From: UBA2330 sp035443185
GTDB lineage: Bacteria; Bacteroidota; Ignavibacteria; Tepidaquicellales; Tepidaquicellaceae
DNA: 56,831 nucleotides
Direction: 5' to 3'
Assembly (NCBI GenBank): GCA_035443185.1
Contig: DAORRV010000011.1
Location: 1-56,831 of the forward strand
The position numbers were made by a program, and so were the translations under genes. The notes beneath the pieces were generated by a model. The model worked only from the letters and a program-made list of their open reading frames with translations. It was not told the origin of the DNA and ran no database searches. Shown here piece after piece: positions 51,607 to 56,831 of this stretch; the first letter of the stretch is position 1; every line of letters starts with the position of its first letter.

Positions 51607-52815
51607 GTGCTGAAAAAAATCCTTACCAAAAATATTCTTCTCCTCTCGGCAGTCAGTTTCCTTACTGACATTTCCAGTGAAATGCTTTATCCCGTTATGC
51701 CGATCTATCTGAAGAGCATCGGGTTTTCTGTACTGCTCATCGGAATTCTCGAAGGCATTGCCGAAGCTACCGCAGGTCTCAGCAAGGGATATTTCGGTAA
51801 GCAGTCTGACCTCACAGGAAAGCGGACACCGTTCGTGACAATAGGGTATTTACTTAGCTCACTTTCAAAACCGATGCTTGGATTATTTGTCTATCCTGTG
51901 TGGATTTTTCTGGCGCGTACGATGGACAGACTCGGAAAAGGGATAAGGACATCAGCTCGCGATGCGATACTTTCTTCAGAAACTTTACCTGAGAATAAAG
52001 CAAAGGTCTTTGGATTTCACAGAGGTGCTGATACTCTCGGAGCTGCAATCGGTCCGTTCCTTGCGCTGATATATCTCAGCATATATCCGGAGCAGTACAG
52101 GACATTGTTTTTTATTGCTTTCATTCCGGCAATATTGGGAGTGCTGTTTACATTTTTAATTAAAGAAAAAGAAAAAGATAATAGTGAAATAATCAAAAGA
52201 CCCAAAGCATCTAAGTATAATTTTTTTGGATTCCTCGGATATTGGAAAGAGTCAGTACCTGAATATAAAAAACTCGTGAAAGGACTTTTCGCTTTTACTT
52301 TATTTAACAGCTCAGATATTTTTCTTCTACTGATGATAAAGCATCTCGGATATTCCGATGAAAAAGTAATATGGATATATATTTTTTATAATCTTGTATA
52401 TGCGCTGACATCTTATCCGTCAGGTATAATTGCTGACAAATTCGGCTTCAGAAAAAATTTCATCGCAGGTCTTCTGATCTTTGTATTTGTATATGCGGGA
52501 ATGGCTTTAGGTCCTGATCAGATCTTTATATATATATTGTTTATTGCATACGGTCTGTATGCATCATTCACTGAAGGTGTTTCAAAAGCATGGATCACAA
52601 ATATTTCACAAAAGAAAGATACTGCTACTGCTCTTGGTTTTTATACAGGACTGAACAGTCTTTTCTCACTGGCAGCAAGTGTAATTGCAGGTTTGATTTG
52701 GTATAATTTTAATCCGGAGGCAATGTTCCTGTTCTCAGCATCGGGGACAATGTTAGTAGTTTTTTATTTCTTATTCGGCAGGATAAAATTAAGTCAGAAT
52801 AAAATGACTGTGTAA
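51607..52815 (+). CDS. MFS transporter
   Basis: This 402-residue protein has twelve membrane helices of the major facilitator superfamily. LTDISSEMLYPVMPIYLKSI is a distinctive N-terminal motif of a subgroup of MFS proteins in which it precedes GRTSAR-like loops; the cytoplasmic loop motif DRLGKGIRTSARDAIL after helix 4 and PSGIIADKFGFRKN between halves fit. The start is GTG at 51607; an overlapping ATG at 51605 closes after two codons. The transported substrate is unknown. Confidence 0.9.
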   Translation: MLKKILTKNILLLSAVSFLTDISSEMLYPVMPIYLKSIGFSVLLIGILEGIAEATAGLSKGYFGKQSDLTGKRTPFVTIGYLLSSLSKPMLGLFVYPVWIFLARTMDRLGKGIRTSARDAILSSETLPENKAKVFGFHRGADTLGAAIGPFLALIYLSIYPEQYRTLFFIAFIPAILGVLFTFLIKEKEKDNSEIIKRPKASKYNFFGFLGYWKESVPEYKKLVKGLFAFTLFNSSDIFLLLMIKHLGYSDEKVIWIYIFYNLVYALTSYPSGIIADKFGFRKNFIAGLLIFVFVYAGMALGPDQIFIYILFIAYGLYASFTEGVSKAWITNISQKKDTATALGFYTGLNSLFSLAASVIAGLIWYNFNPEAMFLFSASGTMLVVFYFLFGRIKLSQNKMTV

Positions 52816-52818
52816 ATA

Positions 52819-53799
52819 TCAGTAGTTAAAATATTCATTTCTCAGTACAAACTTTCTCCATTCGTCATTTGAAATAAGTTTCATATCAAATTTTATTCTG
52901 TTGTAATGGTAATGAAAATTTGCACGCTTGAGTCTCCATAAACTGTTTCCCTTTATCTGATTTAAAAAAGAGTCGGAGAAACTTTTCAGAAGCAAAGGTA
53001 AATGAGAATTAAAAATAAGTCTGAAAAGATTTTTTTTTGAATATTCGGATTTTCTGAAATTTGTAAAACCGTCGCAGATCCCCTGATTGCTGAATCTGTT
53101 GTTAAGATATTTTTGTGTCATTCGTGATCTTGGAATAATGTGCCTCGTAACGGAATCAGCAGTATATGCAAAGTTATATCCCTTTTTAAGGATTTTAATA
53201 TTCAGTCCTGTCTCGCCGTTTCCAATGAGTTTATCTTTTTCAATATCAGGATTAAACCCGCCGCATTCGAAAAACACACTCCTGAGCATTGCCTGATGAC
53301 AGCTATATATTCCAAAGTCATGATTGGTAATTATTAACTTTTCAGGCTTATTTATTAAACTTAATGTACCGTCCTGAAAATATTTAAGCAGCCATTCGGG
53401 AGGATCGAATTCCCATTTCGGCAATACCTTCCCGCCAGTCACTGCAATGTTGTAATCAAGATCAAATACTTTTAAAATATTTTCCAGCATATCCGGATCG
53501 GCAATCATATCGTCATCCGTAAAATATAAGTACTCACTATCCGACATCTGAGCTGCTGTATTCCTAGCAAAATGAGCTCCCGGTCTTTTCTCAAACAAAT
53601 ATTTCACAGGTACAGCAGAGTCCTTTGCAATGCTCTCTACCAATTCCTTAGTATTATCACTAGAATTATTATCTGCAATAATGATCTCATACAGATTATC
53701 AGGATAAGTCTGTTCTATAAGACTTTTTATAGTTATCCCAAGTGTACCCACTCTGTTATAAGTTGGTATTATTACAGAAATTCTTTTCGACATAATCAA
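52819..53799 (-). CDS. Family 2 glycosyltransferase
   Basis: This 326-residue GT-A fold protein has the opening RISVIIPTYNRVGTLGITI, the nucleotide-sugar Asp in IIADNNSSDNT, and the metal-binding motif YFTDDDMIADPDML. Later, GGFNPDIEKDKLIGNGETGL is the acceptor-side ED-like motif. It lacks membrane helices. It probably adds a sugar in cell-surface polysaccharide or glycan synthesis, as does the nearby 54557 gene. It is convergent with the MFS gene, with only 3 nt between stops. Confidence 0.9.
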   Translation of the reverse strand: MIMSKRISVIIPTYNRVGTLGITIKSLIEQTYPDNLYEIIIADNNSSDNTKELVESIAKDSAVPVKYLFEKRPGAHFARNTAAQMSDSEYLYFTDDDMIADPDMLENILKVFDLDYNIAVTGGKVLPKWEFDPPEWLLKYFQDGTLSLINKPEKLIITNHDFGIYSCHQAMLRSVFFECGGFNPDIEKDKLIGNGETGLNIKILKKGYNFAYTADSVTRHIIPRSRMTQKYLNNRFSNQGICDGFTNFRKSEYSKKNLFRLIFNSHLPLLLKSFSDSFLNQIKGNSLWRLKRANFHYHYNRIKFDMKLISNDEWRKFVLRNEYFNY

Positions 53800-54003
53800 A
53801 ACTTATTTTGAATCAGAATTTTAATAAATATTTTAAGTGAGCTCATGAATAATCATTTTTGTTTTCATATGGGGTAAATGATTATCTGATTTTTAACAAA
53901 ATATCATAAACAGGAATGTTAATAGTCGATATTTTTTGAATACAAATTACAAATTGTACAATTTCAGAAATACAGATAAAATTATACACTATTCACTTTT
54001 CAC

Positions 54004-54387
54004 TTAATCTTCAGGCTTTATCATATCTGGTACTATGAGACCTGACAGACTAACAAACTCAAACAGACCACTGTCTTTAAAAATATCTATGAGATCAACA
54101 GCGTCAGCATTATTTGAATAAAAAGTAATATCTATTTCCCTGTACTGTAAAATTGAAATTACCGAATCAATGCTGCCGTTGTGCTTTCTTATAAAGTCAT
54201 TTACTCTGTGAATGTATTCAATGTTATTTACACTATCTGTAAGGTAAGCCACTATTAATTTATCTTTATAGTATGCTAACGGCTCGCCGTTATATGTACC
54301 CGTAACAATTTTTGATTGGGAAAATACTGATGAAGATAAAAATAATATAGTTATACAGACAGAGTAAAATAAAAAATTATTTTTCAT
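54004..54387 (-). CDS. Secreted protein resembling a subtilase propeptide domain
   Basis: Starting at the ATG 54387 the product has 127 residues: a signal peptide (MKNNFLFYSVCITILFLSSS, then VFSQ) and a small domain with EPLAYYKDKLIVAYLTD, NDFIRKHNGSIDSVISIL and IFKDSGLFEFVSLSG. This pattern recalls the fervidolysin-type N-terminal prodomain of secreted S8 proteases, but no protease domain follows. An upstream ATG at 54474 is rejected because its extension translates a REP-like hairpin. It may be a stand-alone inhibitor or a truncated protease precursor. Confidence 0.6.
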   Translation of the reverse strand: MKNNFLFYSVCITILFLSSSVFSQSKIVTGTYNGEPLAYYKDKLIVAYLTDSVNNIEYIHRVNDFIRKHNGSIDSVISILQYREIDITFYSNNADAVDLIDIFKDSGLFEFVSLSGLIVPDMIKPED

Positions 54388-54439
54388 TGTTGTGATTTTA
54401 AAATTTACGGACACCAGAATAATTTTCATTCTGTATCCG

Positions 54440-54471
54440 CATAATCCAAAGAGCACTTGAGTCTGCGGGAG
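54440..54471. repeat. REP-like hairpin, copy 3
   Basis: ccgcataatc pairs imperfectly with gagtctgcgg around caaagagcactt. It matches copies at 39829 and 39931 (shared agagcac core and tctgcgg arm). Confidence 0.7.
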
Positions 54472-54532
54472 CAAATATTTTTTGGTTACATTACCAAATT
54501 CACAATTTCAGGAATAAGGATAAAATTTTTCA

Positions 54533-54551
54533 TAATTAACTATTAACTATC
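54533..54551. repeat. Short run of the 7-bp unit ttaacta
   Basis: About two and a half units (taattaactattaactatc) lie just past the stop of the gene at 54557 (minus strand). The same unit forms the 118-bp array at 56611-56728 beyond the gene's other end. Confidence 0.7.
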
Positions 54552-54556
54552 AAAAT

Positions 54557-56242
54557 TTATACATTTAATTGTATTGGCATTATTTCCAATGAAATATCCT
54601 GTTCAGAAACTTTCAGCATTTTCTCATCAAGTATAACATCTTTACCTTCGATGATGCTTTCGCAGATCGCATCTATGATAAGATCTTTACCGGGTAAAAG
54701 GTGATCAAGTTTTTTGTAATCCAGATTTCCGAAATGTCCTTCACTTTTAACTATAATACCAAGAGGTACCTGCCGTTGTACGAAATATGAATATGCATAT
54801 TTTCTGGCTATCTCAATTTTATCGGGATTGAGCGGTTCAATGTCCTGTATAGTTTCAATGCATTTGAAATATTCCTCACGGGTCTTAGTATCAATGGAAA
54901 ACCCCTTCCCCGTAAAATGTGCTTCGCCGGCTGAGATTACCGGCTTTCCAAAAAGAGGGAGCTCTGAACCCATAGTTCCAAATAATGTGATCCCTATATC
55001 AAGTAATTTATATAAACCTAATGAATTGATCTCAGAATCTGACCATAAGATCCGCACATGAGATGGGATGTCGGGATATCTCTCTTTTAAAAAATCATCA
55101 TTTGTATAAAGACTTCCGGAAGCTTTTTCACCCGGATGCACTCTGATGATCCAGTTTACTTTATCATTTTTAAAAATTGCTTCGAGTGTTTGAGACAGCC
55201 ACTGATTGGCATTGTCAAATACCATCTTCGAAAGATCAAATGTGAGATCCCAGTTTACATGACAAAAAAGACAAACAATTTTCTTCCCTTTTTCAAAACC
55301 AAGTTTCTCTCTGAGCTGATCTTCAGTTTCAGGAAGTGTTACATTCAGAAAATCTTTTCCTTTTCCTTTATTGAACCTGTGAAATATATATGAATCAAGA
55401 AATTCATTTTCTTTTTCAGTCAAAGAAACGGCTGCTCTTTTTTTCCATTCAGGTTCTGTAATTCCTCTGAATTCAAGCTTGTTTCTGTCTTTAGGAATTG
55501 TAAAATAATGAAGAAAATCCTTGAATCCGCTCGACCAGCAAAGTGTCTTTATGCCTCGGATGTAAGCAAGCAGTACAGGCGGGGAATAATCCACATACAC
55601 ACCGTGTGAGCTGTAAAGACTTACAGGTTTGAATTTATTTATTACTTCATTTGCAATAAAAGTATTTACCAGACCAGCAAAAAAATATTTTCTGTAAATG
55701 ATCTCATCTTCTTTTTTAAGATCCTTAAGCTCAATCACATATCCTTTCATATATCTTATCACAGAGCTCCAGGCTAAAGAGCCGACACTTAATTCAAGAA
55801 ATTTATAAGCAAAAATTTCTTCAATCTTTATTGTGTTTGAAAGGTTAAGAAATTCATCCTTTTTTTCGGAGGAAATATAATCACCTGCATGAGAATACTC
55901 CGCTGAATATTCCCGTGAATAATATTCCATAGCTTTTGTACAGGTCACACATTTCTTGTCCCAGTCTTCGACCTTTTCATTTTTCTCAAGTCCCCGCTGA
56001 ATACAGGCTTCGGGAGTTCCGTCACAAATAATGAAATGAGTTTTATATCCTCGGAGATTCAGAGCTGCTGCAAACATCGCATTCTTTTTTAAAAGGTCTG
56101 CAAATCCGCCCATGTCCCAGACAATAATGACCGGGGAGTCTTCTGTTACTTTGGAATGTTTTTTTAGAAATTTATACAGCCTGTATTTTAAAACATTTCT
56201 TCTCGTATTGTAATCTTTAAATTTTTGGTATACTTTTTTCAA
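54557..56242 (-). CDS. Probable capsule/glycan biosynthesis glycosyltransferase-like protein
   Basis: This 561-residue cytosolic protein has an N-terminal segment with VIIVWDMGGFADLLKKNAMF and a cluster of four Cys (HFIICDG, EACIQ, KKCVTCTKA). The C-terminal half has a GT-B-like pattern: KKIVCLFCHVNWDL, WIIRVHPGEKASG, LDIGITLFGTMGSELPLFGK, PVISAGEAHFTGKGF. This is the phosphate/nucleotide-binding region of the capsule-synthesis (KpsS/KpsC-like) and polysaccharide GT-B families. The role in surface glycan assembly is inferred. It sits with the GT2 gene and is flanked on both sides by the same 7-bp repeat. Confidence 0.75.
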   Translation of the reverse strand: MKKVYQKFKDYNTRRNVLKYRLYKFLKKHSKVTEDSPVIIVWDMGGFADLLKKNAMFAAALNLRGYKTHFIICDGTPEACIQRGLEKNEKVEDWDKKCVTCTKAMEYYSREYSAEYSHAGDYISSEKKDEFLNLSNTIKIEEIFAYKFLELSVGSLAWSSVIRYMKGYVIELKDLKKEDEIIYRKYFFAGLVNTFIANEVINKFKPVSLYSSHGVYVDYSPPVLLAYIRGIKTLCWSSGFKDFLHYFTIPKDRNKLEFRGITEPEWKKRAAVSLTEKENEFLDSYIFHRFNKGKGKDFLNVTLPETEDQLREKLGFEKGKKIVCLFCHVNWDLTFDLSKMVFDNANQWLSQTLEAIFKNDKVNWIIRVHPGEKASGSLYTNDDFLKERYPDIPSHVRILWSDSEINSLGLYKLLDIGITLFGTMGSELPLFGKPVISAGEAHFTGKGFSIDTKTREEYFKCIETIQDIEPLNPDKIEIARKYAYSYFVQRQVPLGIIVKSEGHFGNLDYKKLDHLLPGKDLIIDAICESIIEGKDVILDEKMLKVSEQDISLEIMPIQLNV

Positions 56243-56610
56243 ACAGGCCTGAAAATTATTTTAAATTTTTATCCAAAATATTTAATTAGATTTTAATTAC
56301 AAATCTAATTACTTATATAATTTTAATTATCAATTGAAATTAATATTATGCAGACAAATGATAATGTTGTGAGTAAATTAATAAATCTGTTAAACAATAT
56401 CATCATAATTACCAACCTTTCATAATGACTGAAATTGTTGAGGTTGCCTCTAAGGCTCTAAGACTCAAAGTTAAAATTAATTTAATACTTAACTCCTGTG
56501 ATCCTTCGAGGTAAACTTAATAGTTTTGTTTTAGCACAGTCTGTTGTGTAAGAGGTTTTTTAAAAAAAAAATAATTTATTCCTTAACTTCATAATTTTAT
56601 AAAATCTATT
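56243..56610. other. Non-coding spacer before the tandem array
   Basis: 368 nt, AT-rich. Two tiny frames (25 and 29 codons at 56348 and 56424) have no supporting features. The stretch tgcctctaaggctctaagac at about 56443-56465 resembles short intergenic repeats seen in many environmental genomes, but only one copy is present here. Confidence 0.5.
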
Positions 56611-56728
56611 TCAACTATCAACTATCAACTATCAACTATCAACTATCAACTATTAACTATTAACTATCAACTATTAACTATTAACTATTAACTATTAACT
56701 ATTAACTATTAACTATTAACTATTAACT
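56611..56728. repeat. 7-bp tandem array (tcaacta/ttaacta), about 17 units
   Basis: The units alternate between tcaacta (mainly first third) and ttaacta (later) in an unbroken head-to-tail array. It ends sharply at ctgaagttacgcaaaact, which begins non-repeat DNA to the window end. There are no spacers, so it is not a CRISPR. Confidence 0.95.
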
Positions 56729-56831
56729 GAAGTTACGCAAAACTAGAATTTGTTTATTTGTAAACTCCAATTTAAGTTTTTTTGAATGATACAATCAAGA
56801 AGTACCAATCTGATTTTGTAAATTGTTGAAA

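Noticed and set aside
54388..54474. Longer N-terminus for the propeptide-like protein (start at 54474)
   Set aside because: The extension translates the REP-like hairpin at 54440-54471 and places a second hydrophobic stretch before the real signal peptide.
56348..56513. Two tiny ORFs (25 and 29 codons)
   Set aside because: No hydrophobic, motif or spacing evidence supports translation; such frames are expected by chance in 370 nt.
56611..56728. CRISPR-like array
   Set aside because: The 7-bp units are contiguous with no spacers and no cas genes are present; it is a simple tandem repeat.

Overview
The window reads as an AT-rich contig (with one 100-N scaffold gap at 18964-19063) from a member of the Ignavibacteria/Chlorobi-Bacteroidetes (FCB) lineage, probably a metagenome assembly. 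Signs of this: secreted proteins ending in the 'FQNYPNPFNP' type A sorting tail of the type 9 secretion system (T9SS); few Shine-Dalgarno sequences; a TAnnTTTG-type promoter; families typical of the group (DUF4199, DUF2007, DUF4153, CRTAC1, Reg_prop sensor kinases, bacillithiol BshA, an SDR-type threonine dehydrogenase); and many degenerate short tandem repeats just outside genes. No rRNA, CRISPR array, prophage or intact insertion sequence was seen. Layout: 1-3042 holds tRNA-Pro, a terminator and a compact operon (pyrD, rhomboid protease, Ca2+/Na+ exchanger, small Cys protein) in which all four genes start with GTG or TTG. 3043-7211 holds an orphan 55-aa ORF and a 1268-aa iron-sulfur flavoprotein that joins a GltD-like and a PyrK-like half. 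7348-15338 is mostly envelope and secreted proteins (DUF1028 with T9SS tail, two paralogous lipoproteins, M61 peptidase, Ycf48-like repeat protein), with adenine deaminase and DinB between. 15512-22968 is a mixed housekeeping stretch (SRPBCC, ECF sigma factor, LOG-like protein, MmcQ/YjbR, COG2509 flavoprotein, GNAT) ending in a decayed locus: a DUF4153 pseudogene joined to the C-terminal stump of an Xre/MbcA/ParS antitoxin, followed by an intact-looking RES toxin. 23138-31371 holds a T9SS CRTAC1 protein, an unrecognised 494-aa helical protein, an SDR enzyme and a propeller-type sensor kinase plus NarL/LuxR regulator, preceded by a perfect 18-bp palindrome. 31876-37684 is a co-directional run (transaldolase, gcvT, comB, ftsK, small NAD-binding protein). 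37860-42828 is a minus-strand block (ABC-2 exporter, aldehyde dehydrogenase, bshA). 42829-43383 is a structured-looking non-coding region. 43384-50733 holds a PQQ-propeller lipoprotein/PEGA pair, then minus-strand genes including a secreted alpha/beta hydrolase, threonine dehydrogenase and an AtuA/DUF1446 protein. 50905-51439 is a second gene graveyard (RelE-like toxin tail and a broken secreted protein). The right end has an MFS transporter, two glycan-type genes, an orphan propeptide-like secreted protein and a 7-bp tandem array. The most notable points are: a ~175-residue C-terminal module with paired dockerin-like Ca2+ loops shared by two unrelated secreted proteins that lack the usual T9SS tail; three independent traces of toxin-antitoxin decay; an ABC ATPase with no ATG/GTG/TTG upstream of its Walker A motif; a family of REP-like hairpins; and simple-sequence repeats that have become coding sequence or a start codon.
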